Below, piece by piece: positions 11,971 through 22,361 of a DNA stretch of 64,000 bases. The notes beneath the pieces are model-generated. The model worked only from the letters and a program-made list of their open reading frames with translations. It made no database searches and was not told where the DNA came from. Source of the DNA: Pyrus communis (Eukaryota; Streptophyta; Magnoliopsida; Rosales; Rosaceae); NCBI RefSeq assembly GCF_963583255.1, contig NC_084816.1, forward strand, positions 5,679,100 through 5,743,099, written 5' to 3'. Position 1 is the stretch's first letter. Each line of letters begins with the position of its first letter. A program made the position numbers and the translations under genes.

Positions 11971-12251
11971 TGTCACATCCCGCCCCGGGGCGGATCACTT
12001 CCCGGGCTCGCTCCACCATCGTAGCACGATATTGTCCGCTTTGGGCTTACCATTCCCTCACGGTTTTGTTTTTGGGAACTCACGAGCAACTTCCCAGTGG
12101 GTCACCCATCATGGGATTGCTCTAGCCCCCTTCTCGCTTAACTTTGGAATTCCTACGGAACCCGAAGCCAGTGAGCTCCCAAAAGGCCTCGTGCTAGGTA
12201 GGGATGAGAATATACACTTAAGGATTCCCCTGGGCGATGTGGGATGTCACA
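11971..12251 (-). mobile_element. solo LTR of a Cassandra-type TRIM (carries 5S-rRNA-like segment)
   Basis: Read on the minus strand, the element starts TGTGACATCCCACATCG and ends GGGATGTGACA. It is flanked by a perfect 5-bp duplication, TGGTG (11966-11970 and 12252-12256). Its middle contains a diverged 5S rRNA stretch with AAAGTTAAGCGAG and ATGGGTGACCCACTGGGAAGT, matching the internal promoter boxes of 5S genes. Cassandra elements are known to carry 5S promoters in their LTRs. No second LTR or internal domain is present, so it is a solo LTR. Three small open frames overlapping it are shadows. Confidence 0.88.
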
Positions 12252-12889
12252 TGGTGGCTCTTCACCCCTGAGTTCCGAGCTGTTGTGGCTGACCATCCCT
12301 CATATAGGTTTCTAGGTTTTTCTCTACTAGCTACTTTCGGGCCACTATTGGTTGGGGCAATTAGGAATGTAATTACTTTTGAGTTCAAACTCGTTATTCA
12401 TATCTATTATTTACCATTTTTGTGCTCGATGCAAAAAGAAATTCATGTTTTATTTGCATCAGTGGTGTTCTTTTTGTATGCTAGTCCTTTTTAGAGCTCG
12501 GTATAAGTTGTTACATGTCCGTTTGAACTTTGTTTAATGAATTACTCTAGATTAAAATGAATAAAAAAACTAATAAGGATACTTTATCTTTCACATTAAG
12601 TTGGAATGTCATCGTCCAAATTAACAATTATATCCCTATCATCATTGTTGGTATCTAAACTTGTATTGTAATGCCGCTAGGTCCACGTTATGGAACGTAA
12701 GACTATAGACTATCGCAATACCGACAAACTTGGGTATCACGTACATATCTTGATTAATAACAATATAAGAATATACATATTTATCTTTTTGTTAAAATGA
12801 GGAGGAAATTTTAAATTAGGATGTTTTATATATTTAAAAGAGAATATCATTAGATTAAAAGTTAGTTAATAAAAATGCATCGTTGTAAA
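12252..12889. other. intergenic, nothing recognised
   Basis: No supported gene, RNA or repeat boundary is seen between the Cassandra LTR and the hAT-like element. Confidence 0.5.
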
Positions 12890-13477
12890 TAGGGATGTAA
12901 CTTGGGTTGGGCCAATTTGAACTCGACTTTAACCCAAATAAGTGGGTTTTTTTAGTTATAACCCGTCCGAACCCAACCCAATTTCAACACGTTCATTGAT
13001 TGGGTTGATCATTTGCACGTCCATCCTCAACCTAACCCAACCCCACTAATCAAACTCAATCTAACCAGATTGTAACTCATATCAATTAATGCTCATACTA
13101 CACCCAAGTGAGTCAAGTCCAAAAACCAACGCCCTTTCTAATATATATTTTTAATAAATTACCCTTTATAATTACTTAAGCCTTTAGTGAATAAGAGGCT
13201 TTGATTAGTCAGCATGTTTATACTAGATTGATTTATGAAATTAAAGTTAGCTAGTTTTGATGCTACTTGGCTTAATTTTTTTAGGAATTATTAGAAACTA
13301 AGTTGTTACAAGATTAAATTTGAAAAAGTCGGGCAACCCGAACCCAACTCAAGTAAGCATTAACCCAATTAAACCCGAGCCCAAATGAACTCGAATGAAA
13401 CCCAACTCGAACCCTAGCCCGAATTGTAAAGGGCTAGGATTGAGTTGACATTCCAACCCGCCCAAGTTGCACCCCTA
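12890..13477. mobile_element. hAT-like non-autonomous transposon, 588 bp
   Basis: The left end TAGGGATGTAACTTGGGTTG and the reverse-complemented right end TAGGGGTGCAACTTGGGCGG form the terminal inverted repeat. The flanks are the perfect 8-bp repeat GTTGTAAA (12882-12889 and 13478-13485). The body is rich in AACCCAA-like blocks on both strands and has no transposase frame. TIR and target length both fit hAT. Confidence 0.85.
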
Positions 13478-13494
13478 GTTGTAAATATTATTTA

Positions 13495-13621
13495 GGGGTG
13501 TGCTATCCACACACCCTTTGTTCATTTCTGTCCGTTGATTTTCTTCAATCCATCCGATCTAACGGTAAAAAATTAGAAGGATTTGTAAGAAGTAAAATGG
13601 GGTGTGTGGATATCACACCCC
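13495..13621. mobile_element. short palindromic hAT-like MITE, 127 bp
   Basis: The left end GGGGTGTGCTATCCACACAC pairs with the reverse-complemented right end GGGGTGTGATATCCACACAC. The flanking 8-bp repeat ATTATTTA is perfect (13487-13494 and 13622-13629). The element lies only 17 bp from the end of the preceding hAT-like element. Confidence 0.85.
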
Positions 13622-13744
13622 ATTATTTATTATGTAGTTGTTCACTTCTGGGTCAATATGTAATTAGACAGACTTTTTTGATGTAATGAAAAGGAAAAGA
13701 CACCTTAATTTCTCCTTCACTTTCTTTCTTGTCTCTCTCCTGTT

Positions 13745-13905
13745 CTTTCTTACTCTGTATTTTAAAAAAAACTATTATTATTAAGGGGAAGGGGGAGAGT
13801 TCATAACTCTTACAATAATTTAGGAGGGAGAGTTTCGAACTCAGAACGCATTGATAGAAACTCAACATCATATCCACTAGGATATTAGACCACATGCAAA
13901 AGATG
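13745..13905 (-). mobile_element. tRNA-derived SINE
   Basis: Read on the minus strand, an A-box-like TAGTGGATATG is followed about 35 bp later by a B-box GAGTTCGAAACTC, which is tRNA-like spacing. A short body and an A-rich end follow. The 3' boundary is approximate. Confidence 0.55.
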
Positions 13906-13924
13906 AAAAAAGGGTTATATTTTA

Positions 13925-14090
13925 CCACTTAGTATTACAGTCTAGCAGTATTCCTCTTTACATGTAAGTAAGAGGTGTTAGGTTCAATTCTTGCCAAAAT
14001 CGAAATTTATATTATGGCTAGCCCAGTGTGAGATGTAGCCCATTCCCTTATCCCCTTAGTGTAGATTATATCGTTTGTTTGAAAAAAAAA
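13925..14090 (+). mobile_element. tRNA-derived SINE with poly-A tail
   Basis: An A-box-like TAGCAGTATTC (13943-13953) and a B-box GGTTCAATTC (13981-13990) lie 38 bp apart. The body contains GCTAGCCCAGTGTGAG and ends in CCCCTTAGTGTAGATTATAT, then CGTTTGTTTG and a run of A. The same tail recurs near 19805-19875, 20022-20095 and 34008-34075, so this is a family with several copies. Confidence 0.7.
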
Positions 14091-16391
14091 GGTTATATTC
14101 TAAATTTCTAAGGAAGGTCACCAATGAAACTAATGGCTCGTTTGGGAAATGCTGTCAAATAATAAAAAAGGAGTTTTAATGAAAATGGCTTGTGCCAACA
14201 AATATTTAACCAAAAACCATCCTAAAATGTTATTTAACCAAAGTGGCTCAAAGTTTAATAAAAAAAACCATCCAAAACTATTGTCCACGGGTCAAACATA
14301 CAAGCCCAACCCGCTACAAATCTACACTTCCGTAAATACCCCTAAATGATTCGATATTGACATGACTCTTCACCAACCTCAACCCAGCACGAAACCGCCA
14401 TAATAACTCCATGTCTTCCTATCAAATTGAATTCCCCCATTTCAAAATCAACCAAATCAAAGTTGAAAAAGGAAGCATTCATCGGAACAAAGTCACCGAA
14501 ACAAGTTTAAAAAAGTTTAATGACAAAAACTGACAAAAAAGTGTCTGAAAAAAAAAAGAACCAAAACATAAAACTGTTTATGGAGAACCCAAAACATATC
14601 ACTATTTCTGGAAAAAAAAAATCAGATATAGTGTTTGCTTTATCTGTGCACAAACAAACACTGTATTTGGAAATAAAAGAACCAAAATCCAGAAACAGTG
14701 ACTTAGATTTCAGAAACAATCTATGTTTTAACCTTTGATTGTTTCTTTTCTTTCATGCATCAGTTGATTATATTTAAGAAACATGATGTTTATTTTGCTT
14801 TGAATCCAAATACAGTGAATTTCACTATTTCTTTTCTTGCTTACATTTAAGAAACAATGTGTTTATTTCATTTGGATCCATAAACAGTGATTTAGATTCC
14901 AGAAACAATAACTTAGATTCCAGAAACATTGTTACTTAAAATCCAGAAACAATTTATTTTTATAGTCTAGAAATAGTGACCCGTCGTTATTATTGAATAA
15001 CATGCAGATCTCAAATTTATTTTCTGGAGAAACAGACGATGGACTCCATTGACGAAGCAAAATTGAAAAATAGTACCTCGAATACACTATGAATAATAAC
15101 GACGATTACATTTTAACAAAATAATACAAAATATAAATTAAATAACATGAGGATCTCTATTTTTGTTTTAAAGAAAAAGAAGAAGGTCTGCAAAACAACG
15201 ATGAATTCAATTAACGACAAAAATTTGGAACTCAACCTAAAAAGTTAGGGGTAAAATCGACAAATCGTAATTTATTATAGTTGGACAATTTTTGGTTGGA
15301 CTACTTTAATACGAGTCTTGTACTAATCATTAAACAAAACTTATAACATGATTTTTTTATTAAAACTAAAACTTTTCAAGTCATTTTCATTATTTTTCCT
15401 TAATAAAAGCTTTTATATGAAATATTTTTGGATTTCAAAACACTTGAAATGTTTTTCCAAGATTAAATTGTTTTTTACTGAAGATTGACTTTTAAAAACC
15501 CTTTTTTTTAAAGCACTTCTCAAACAATCCATAAGTCACTCAATAAACCAGCTTTTGATTTTTGTATTTTTTAACAAAAAAATTAGCTGTTAAAACACAT
15601 AGAATAACAAATACAATGAAGCACCTAAGAAAGTCGCCATCCATAATAATATCGAATTCGCCACTTGTCGCAGCCAAACTTAAAACTTAAAATTTACAAG
15701 CAAAGAGAAATATCGTTAAACATTATCTATTTGTATATGATTTAATACTCTAGTGAATAAAATATTGAATTTCTACTCAACACCTAATTTAAAAAATAAA
15801 ATAAAATTTAAAAATAGTATAATTGGACAGAAGGAGTGGGACCCAATCTCATGGAGTCCACAGATTTGATGTGGTCTTCGTAGACGAGTGAAGGCAACCC
15901 CCGACGCGCCTTTGCCTTGGTTTCGGAATCTTCCTGCCGAAAACTGGCCACACCAATTTAAATTTCAAACTCGGCGTCCCACGTGTTAAGTCAACGTCTC
16001 GCACCTACGCGCCAGCCAACCCCCCTTAATTTCTCGTTATGTTCATATTTCAACTTTATAAATTTAATCACATGTCTATTTCTCTTTTGAATTTACCCAC
16101 TTGGACTCTTGACACTTTTATGGTAGCTTACAAGAAATTTCTTAATCCATATAAAATAAAAATAAAAGTACTAAAAAATTATTTAATTATTTTTTAGTAT
16201 TTTTGTTTAAGGTACTCTTATTTAACTAAAAGAGAAAATTATTTTTTCCAACAAAGAAAAGGAGAACATACTATTAATTCTTCCTGGTTGTTCTCCTCAA
16301 AATTCTTCATGTTTGTTTTTGATTTTCAAATCCAAGCTCAATTAATATATATAGAAGGTCATTAGAATTTAGTTTTACTCCTTGTGTTTGT
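14091..16391. other. intergenic; contains a cluster of short direct repeats
   Basis: No gene is recognised. The open frames at 14149-14738 are low-complexity. The feature of note is a group of CCAGAAACA repeats at 14686-14985. From 15870 to 16020 the sequence becomes GC-richer, but I see no conserved reading frame there. Confidence 0.5.
14686..14985 (+). repeat. cluster of interspersed TTAGATTCCAGAAACA repeats
   Basis: The motif TTAGATTCCAGAAACA or a close variant occurs at about 14686, 14704, 14891, 14912 and 14938, with a diverged copy near 14965. Several copies are followed by GTGA. Spacing is irregular, so this is not a simple tandem array. Confidence 0.6.
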
Positions 16392-16555
16392 AATAGGGCT
16401 GCACATCTAGTAGCTTCTTTTGTCTCGCGAGAGGGTGACTTCCATACGTGGAATTGTTTTGAGTCAGAGTGGTTGTTTAATGCTTTGGTTTATGATGTAA
16501 ATGTTTCCAGTCAAATTTAATGATAATAGTTCTTTCAAAAAAAAAAATTATATAT
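16392..16555 (+). pseudogene. LINE 3' end fragment, RNase H-like C-terminus with poly-A
   Basis: One frame from 16392 reads NRAAHLVASFVSREGDFH and then WNCFESEWLFNALVYDVN before a stop. This matches the C-terminal end of the reverse-transcriptase-like RNase H domain of plant L1-type LINEs. A short 3' UTR and a run of A at about 16537-16547 follow. It is a 5'-truncated insertion with no function of its own. Confidence 0.65.
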
Positions 16556-16738
16556 GTAGAAGGTCTAACCTTTTTATTTGTTTGACAAAATCAAGATTTT
16601 AACCTATTGAAAGTTTCTATAGTGTTTTTATTATCTCATCTCGTGATAATTTTTTTTTTCTAATGAAGAGAGATAGGAAAAAATAGTGTTGAAAAACAAA
16701 GTCTTAATAACTAAACTAAAATTAATAAAAGAGTTGTA

Positions 16739-16870
16739 GTTTGAGGCGTAGTTGGTTAAGCGAATAGAACTCATGCACTCAAGGTCTCAAATTCATTTTC
16801 CTAATCCTCAGTAACGCTTGTATAGCTGCTATTTCACTCAAAGGTAATCGGTGCACGTGTTTTTGTTTTT
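16739..16870 (+). mobile_element. probable tRNA-derived SINE head
   Basis: The segment GGCGTAGTTGGTTAAGCG resembles a tRNA D-arm/A-box. The B-box-like GGTCTCAAATTCATTT lies about 33 bp downstream. The 3' end is not defined, and a degenerate tRNA is the alternative. Confidence 0.45.
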
Positions 16871-17270
16871 TGTCATTTATTTTCAATAACAACTTATAGA
16901 AAATTTGAGAATAAGAATAAAACAAATACGGCTAAATAACTATTTAAAAATTTAAGGTAATTCATATTCTTTCCAACTTGGAAAAATCATAAAAATTATA
17001 ATAGTGGAGCAGTTGTGTTTAATGATATTTACTCTTAATTATTGTCTTAATACCTTCCTAATGGACTAAAAACCCAAATTATGTGGTTTATTCACTTAAT
17101 CAGTGCCGTGACTCCACGCGCCACGCAACGAACCCTATTTCGTCCTTTTCCACCATCCCACGCGTACCTCAATAAAATGCTCTTCTTCTTCCCTTCCACC
17201 TTTCATTTCTCATTCTCCCTCTCTCACTAGAACTCTTTCTCTCTCTTCCCCATCAGATCTCTAAACCTCC

Positions 17271-18371
17271 ATGGCCATGCCTTCACCGCCACCGACGACG
17301 TCGTATTGGTGTTACAGATGCACTCGCTTCGTCCGCGTGTTTGCTCTGGACTCCGCCCTCTTGTGCCCCCACTGCGAAACCGGCTTCCTCGAGGAGATCG
17401 AGACGATGCCACAGCCGCTACCGCAGCCGAACCATCTCCGCCGTAGATTCCCGTCCTCCTACCGCCACGAGGAAGAACGGGGCCAAAACCCGATTCCGAC
17501 CTCCCGCCGGGTACGACGGGCCTCCGGCGACCGGTCTTCTCTATTCAACCCGGTCATCGTCTTACGTGGCACCGAGGCCGATACCGAGTCCAACACATTC
17601 GAACTCTACTATAATGACGCCGCGGGGTCGGGGCTACGACCACTTCCGCCCACCATGTCCGAGCTTTTAATGGGTTCGGGCTTCGACCGCTTACTTGAAC
17701 AGCTCTCCCAGATTGAAATCAACGGTTTGGGCCGACCTGAAAACCCGCCTGCGTCTAAATCCGCCGTGGAATCTATGCCCGTTATTCAAATCGCCGATTC
17801 CCACGTCGGGTCGGACTCGCACTGCGCCGTTTGCAAAGAAGCGTTCGAACTCGGGTCGGAGGCCCGAGAAATGCCGTGCAAGCACATATACCACCCGGAT
17901 TGTATCCTCCCCTGGCTCTCAATGCGTAACTCGTGCCCGGTTTGTCGACACGAGCTGCCCGCTGACCAAAACAACCGTAATTCGGATCCGGGTCTCGAGG
18001 AAGAGACGATGGGTTTGACTATCTGGAGATTACCCGGCGGAGGATTTGCCGTGGGGAGATTCTCCGGCGGCAGAAGACCCGGCGAGAGGGAATTACCGGT
18101 TGTGTATACGGAAATGGACGGCGGTTTCAATGGAAACGGGGCTCCAAGAAGGGTATTATGGGCATCGAGGAGTAGAGGGAGCGAAAGTCGCGGGTTTCGG
18201 AGTGCTTTTCGTAATATAGCTTCGTTCTGGGGGCGTTTACGTTCCGATTCATCATCTTCGAGGTCCGGGTCGGAATCTGAATCCGGGCCGGGTTTGACTA
18301 GAAGTCAGTCAAGTTCGGTGTTTGGGCGGTTCGTACACCGTCGTCGGAGGGCGTGGGTGTTGGATGATTAG
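17271..18371 (+). CDS. RING-H2 E3 ubiquitin ligase with DUF1117 (RDUF1/RDUF2-like)
   Basis: This intronless gene encodes 366 residues. An N-terminal zinc ribbon has C14, C17, C32 and C35. A complete C3H2C3 RING-H2 domain follows: C185, C188, C203, H205, H208, C211, C222 and C225, with the P-W spacing (ILPWL) needed to bind E2 enzymes. The C-terminal part contains the DUF1117 block (GLTIWRLPGGGFAVGRF and LPVVYTEMDGG) and a Ser/Arg-rich tail. This architecture defines the Arabidopsis RDUF1/RDUF2 group, active E3 ligases in ABA and drought responses. The substrate here is unknown. The ATG at 17271 precedes the zinc ribbon by 13 residues, and a CT-rich leader lies just upstream. The coding region is far GC-richer than its surroundings. 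It looks functional. Confidence 0.95.
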   Translation: MAMPSPPPTTSYWCYRCTRFVRVFALDSALLCPHCETGFLEEIETMPQPLPQPNHLRRRFPSSYRHEEERGQNPIPTSRRVRRASGDRSSLFNPVIVLRGTEADTESNTFELYYNDAAGSGLRPLPPTMSELLMGSGFDRLLEQLSQIEINGLGRPENPPASKSAVESMPVIQIADSHVGSDSHCAVCKEAFELGSEAREMPCKHIYHPDCILPWLSMRNSCPVCRHELPADQNNRNSDPGLEEETMGLTIWRLPGGGFAVGRFSGGRRPGERELPVVYTEMDGGFNGNGAPRRVLWASRSRGSESRGFRSAFRNIASFWGRLRSDSSSSRSGSESESGPGLTRSQSSSVFGRFVHRRRRAWVLDD

Positions 18372-19052
18372 AAAGACCACAGTTTTGGCTTCATTTTTTA
18401 TTTTTTTTGGTTTATTAATTTATTAAAATATACATCAGTGTAAATACTTTTATTATTATAGCTGAGTTTCGAAGAACTTTCAGGTTTGCCGGTTTGGGGT
18501 TCTGTGTTCATAAAAAAGTAGTATAAAATTGGCTCAATTTGTAGCAAAGCATCTTTGGTTCTGCGTGTTATGAAGATTATAGAATTTGAAATTTAATTCT
18601 TAATTAACTGTGTAATTTTGCATTCATTTACAAGTTCGATCGATTACAGTTTGTGTTCTACGCGATTTGTTGCGAAATTTAGGGAGAATGTGTAGAGCTT
18701 CGGCTTGTGTGTTCACACCACAAGCCTTGTTGGCCCTTGTTGGTCATTGTTGGCCCTTGTTGGTCATTCCCGTTGGTGATGTTGCCCATGGGATCTTTCT
18801 TCTTGTGGACTTCTATGTCTTGTGGCGACAATCATTGTTATGGTGGTCCTAGGAGGATGCTGCGACCTTTCTTTTACTCAACAATCTTTTACTCAACAAT
18901 AGGGTTTGTGCTGGTGGAATCGTAGGCAGTCAAGGCAGTGACGGAGTGTGTTGATCGTGGCGTAGAGCCTTAGCAATGCGGCGGAGGCAGTAGCTACAGA
19001 GACTGGAGCTTCTCTAGGGATTCACTGTTTAGTGTTTTCTGTGTGTTGCGCT
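18372..19052 (+). other. 3' flank of the RDUF-like gene with short tandem repeats
   Basis: The first few hundred bases are probably 3' UTR. At 18727-18768 a 20-bp unit (TGTTGGCCCTTGTTGGTCAT) is repeated twice. At 18871-18901 CTTTTACTCAACAAT is repeated twice. The overlapping open frames at 18667-18925 are products of these repeats and are not called as genes. Confidence 0.5.
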
Positions 19053-19575
19053 TCAAAGCAGTTGACTTGGGGCCCTTTTGTGTTTAATGGTCCTTTTTTC
19101 TCTCGTGCTAACTTTGTATCTGGACCTTAATGTCTGTAATTGCTGCTTATTGGTAATATATTTAAGGAAACTAATGAAAAGGGGATGAAAACTTTGAATT
19201 TTAAAGATAAGGACAAAATAAAGAGTAAAATGAATAGTACTAGAATTGACTTTTTAGTGTAAAAATGTGTTTTTTCGTTAAAGTAAACAGTACATTGAGT
19301 TTTTAGTTAAAGTTCCCATATATTTACCCTTTGAAAAAGAAATAAAATAAAAGGACTTGGTTTTAAACACACTAGTCTTCATGCATGCGCTCATGCGCGT
19401 TTCAAAGCAGCTTACTTGGGGCCCTTTTGTGTTTAATGGTCCTTTTTTTCTTTTGTGCTAACTTTGTATTTGGACCTTAATGTTTGTAATTGCTATTTAT
19501 TGGTAATATATTTACCCTTTGACCATAGAAAAAAGACTTGGTTTTAAACACACTAGCCTTCATGCCATTTTTTGA
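19053..19575 (+). repeat. local tandem duplication, one copy interrupted by a MITE
   Basis: Unit 1 begins near 19053 (CTTCAAAGCAGTTGACTTGG) and unit 2 near 19401 (TTTCAAAGCAGCTTACTTGG). Both continue through GGCCCTTTTGTGTTTAATGG, GTGCTAACTTTGTAT, GGTAATATATTTA and GACTTGGTTTTAAACACACT. Unit 1 is longer only because a MITE sits inside it at 19165-19318. The duplicated sequence resembles a LINE 3' UTR, but I see no coding part. Confidence 0.85.
19165..19318. mobile_element. MITE, family B, copy with empty site next door
   Basis: This 154-bp element starts AGGAAACTAATG and ends TTAAAGTTCCCA. It is flanked by the perfect 8-bp repeat TATATTTA (19157-19164 and 19319-19326). The sister duplicate unit has the uninterrupted sequence GGTAATATATTTACCCTTTG near 19502, with TATATTTA only once. 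This proves both the element's ends and the duplication length. An 8-bp target fits hAT. Confidence 0.92.
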
Positions 19576-20390
19576 ATCACGACGTGCTACGCGCAACTTA
19601 CACATTTTAAATGTATTTATATGCGTAAATTGACAAAAAGAAAGTCAAATATTTGAAGTAAATGAATAATAGATCATGCTAGAAAAAACCCCTCGTAAAC
19701 CAATTAAAGCAGCTGAATTCACATAATAAAATTGGTCTCTATAGAATTTACAATAAGAATAGAAAAAATAATATTTAATGAAAAATTGATTGAATTGCGT
19801 TATTACTAGCTCATTGTGAGGCTAAGCCCACCCCTCCCTTTTAGTATAGATAATATCGCTTGTTAAAAAAAAAATCATTTGACAACTAATTTAATCACAT
19901 TATTATCCGCGTATGAAAGACCTTTTTTTATAACCGACATTACACGCCGCTTAAGATGTTTTGTACATGTTTAAAAATAGAGAAAATAATATTGAATGAA
20001 CAACTGATTGAATCATATTATTGCTAGCCTATTGTGAGGCTAAACCCATCCTCTCCCCCTTAGTGTAGATAACATTGTTCGTTAAAAAAAAAAAACAATC
20101 CTTTGACAACTAATTTAATCACATTATTATCAGCATGCGAAAGACTTTTTATAACCGGCATTACACGCCTCTTTAGATGTTTTGAACGTGTTTAAAAATA
20201 GAGAAATTGAATCACATTATTGCTAGCCTATTATGAGGTACTAATTAAAAAATAAAAATAAAACAGCACACAAAAATTAACTATTAAAAAAATATTGTTA
20301 AAATGACTAAAATACACCTATCTTATTTGATGCATTATTTTGGGATGCCTTTGAAGTTTTTCGTCTTGGAGGTATTTTTGTACAAATATT
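19371..20390 (+). repeat. long dispersed repeat, copy 1, with embedded SINE-type tails
   Basis: The segment starts ACTAGTCTTCATGCATGCGC and ends near GCATTATTTTGGGATGCCTT. The same start and end recur at 33684-34545. Inside are blocks GACGTGCTACGCGCAACTTA, AATGTATTTATATGCGT, and two copies of the SINE tail (GCTAGCCTATTGTGAGGCTA type followed by an A run). No coding frame is present. The structure could be a non-autonomous Helitron-like element, but I cannot confirm the termini. Confidence 0.6.
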
Positions 20391-20460
20391 TTTGTTGAAA
20401 CTTGGTGACATCAAAAACACAATTCACCTTTTGTGTTCTCTTTATATATGGATGTATGCT

Positions 20461-20870
20461 TTTCTTTTTTTGTCGAAAAAGTAACATTCATTAAATAAAA
20501 AATGAAGGTTCCATACCAACCCAAGGGAAGGCAGAATAACCCAAAACACTTTGGGGAAAGTTGAAAATCAAAAGCCCAGCCCAATATATAAACAAACAAA
20601 AAATAAAACCCTAATCCCAATCTCTAGATTGGAGCATCTCCTGTTATTGCCGCCACGAACGTCTCGCCAATAGCCACCAAGGCAGCAAAACTAAAGAAAA
20701 CGATTGAGTGGTCAATTCGAACAAGACATCGTAGCACAAAAATTACAAACTCACAACCAGAAGCACACTAGGGCCAGATTTAGTCACCTAAAACACCGAA
20801 CAAAGAAGTAATCACCGGATCTAAGTACCCTTCATCAAAACCTGCAAATATACACATGTATGTTTTTAAT
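20461..20870 (-). mobile_element. LINE 3' UTR fragment, minus strand
   Basis: On the minus strand the segment ends TTTAATGAATGTTACTTTTT and then CGACAAAAAAAG, a pattern typical of plant L1-type 3' ends with a poly-A tail. No coding domain remains. The 5' boundary is uncertain, and the 69-codon frame at 20411-20620 is not supported. Confidence 0.45.
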
Positions 20871-20889
20871 CTCACTCTTTTGGAGAAGC

Positions 20890-22012
20890 AGGAATGGAGA
20901 TTACTATGAGATCGTTCCTCTATTGTGGCGAGTGTTTTGAAGGCTAAGTATTTCCCTACCCCAGTGTTTCTTGAAGCCCCTGTGAAAAATAAAGTTTCCT
21001 ATTGTTGGAAAAGTATATGTGCTGCCAGAATTATTATTGAAAAAGGGTCTAGATGGCAAGTAGCTCGAGGTGGAAAAGGCCCCTAATGTACTAATTGTTT
21101 TCTGATTTTTAAGTTGATTTGATGAGGTTCATTCCTTTGAGCTTTAGGAAACTGAAAGATAGATTGTTTTGATATTTTGAGAAAGAAAGAATTGTTTACT
21201 GTAAGGAGTGCTTATCATGTTGTGTTTGGATGGCTTCTCCTCTTGGTCATGCTCCAAAAGGACACCGTCATCGAATGAACATCAAAGAGTGTGGTTTATA
21301 TCTAGCTAACAACCTAAGTGGCACTAACTTGGATTTTTGTTGGATGATTTGGTAGGTTGTTTAGACTTCAAGAAATAATCAATTATGGAAGGGGAAGGCG
21401 GACACTCTTGATAACACCGTTTCTCGTGTTTTGAGTTGGTGGCAGGAGTCCATCCGCCTGTCCCTTCCTTCTTCTCAATCTCTTAAAAGAACCGGGATGA
21501 GGCCACAAAGTTTGGAGGCATTGGAATTGTATATCAAGACGCGAGAACGGAGATTTTGTGGCTGCTTCTGTTGTTGGGGTGGAAATGCTTTTTCCCCTTT
21601 GTTTATGGAGGTTATTGCGCCCATAGAGGGTTTGGCTTTGGCCGCGAGGATGCGTTTACAAAATTTGACTCTCGAAAGCGATTTTTCTCCAGATTATTGC
21701 TGCTTTGAAGGAGTCCTCCATTAATTTGTCCACTTTGGGCCTATTGTGGAAGATACTAAATCAACGATGGCTATGATCACTGGAGTCCATTCTTCCTATG
21801 TGTGCGCCAAACTAATACCATTTCCAAGGCAATATGCCCTCCACAGTGGTTGCTTTTGTTGTTGGAGGATCCCTGGGAGCTCATCTCTGATCTATTAATT
21901 GAAGATTGTTCTAATTAAGGTTGCTGCCTCTGTTTGCAGCTCTTTTGTCCTGTAATCTGTGTTTCAATAGTCTAATGAAAGCTATGTTTTCTCTTCACAA
22001 AAAAATAGTTCA
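20890..22012 (+). pseudogene. decayed L1-type LINE, RT C-terminus plus RNase H-like domain
   Basis: Scattered frames read as the C-terminal part of a plant LINE polyprotein. KAKYFPTPVFLEAP and SYCWKSICAAR lie near 20940-21040. The reverse-transcriptase-like RNase H block EGLALAARMRLQNLTLESD lies near 21627-21683, with a final ISDLLIEDCSN near 21880-21918 before a stop. The frames are broken by many stops and shifts. A short 3' UTR and an A run at about 22000-22007 close the element. It is an old non-autonomous copy. Confidence 0.75.
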
Positions 22013-22361
22013 GACAGTGTTCATATTTCATGTGTTTCTCTGATGTAATGTTTATATGCCATAACATTAAGTGTTTTTATGTTGCAGTTAATTGTAGTTT
22101 TGTAAATATACACGTTGTTTGATATGTGACCAATAAGTATTTGAATTGTTAATATTGTTGATACTACGAACTTGCACTTATTAATAAATCATTCATATTC
22201 TTTGTAAGTGCAGTTAACTACAACGTATAATGATTGGTTCTACATTTTCATCTAGACCTATATGTTCCTAGATTCCTAGTGCGAAGTGAAAGGGGTGATC
22301 CAAAATTTGGAATTTGTGGCTGGAAAGCACCAAATTATGGAATTGTTGGTGGTGTGCAGTC
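22013..22361. other. intergenic, nothing recognised
   Basis: AT-rich sequence between the LINE tail and the Mutator-like MITE. It has no conserved frame. Confidence 0.5.

Noticed and set aside
18667..18925. Overlapping open frames after the RDUF-like gene
   Set aside because: They are built from a 20-bp tandem repeat and have no homology that I recognise.
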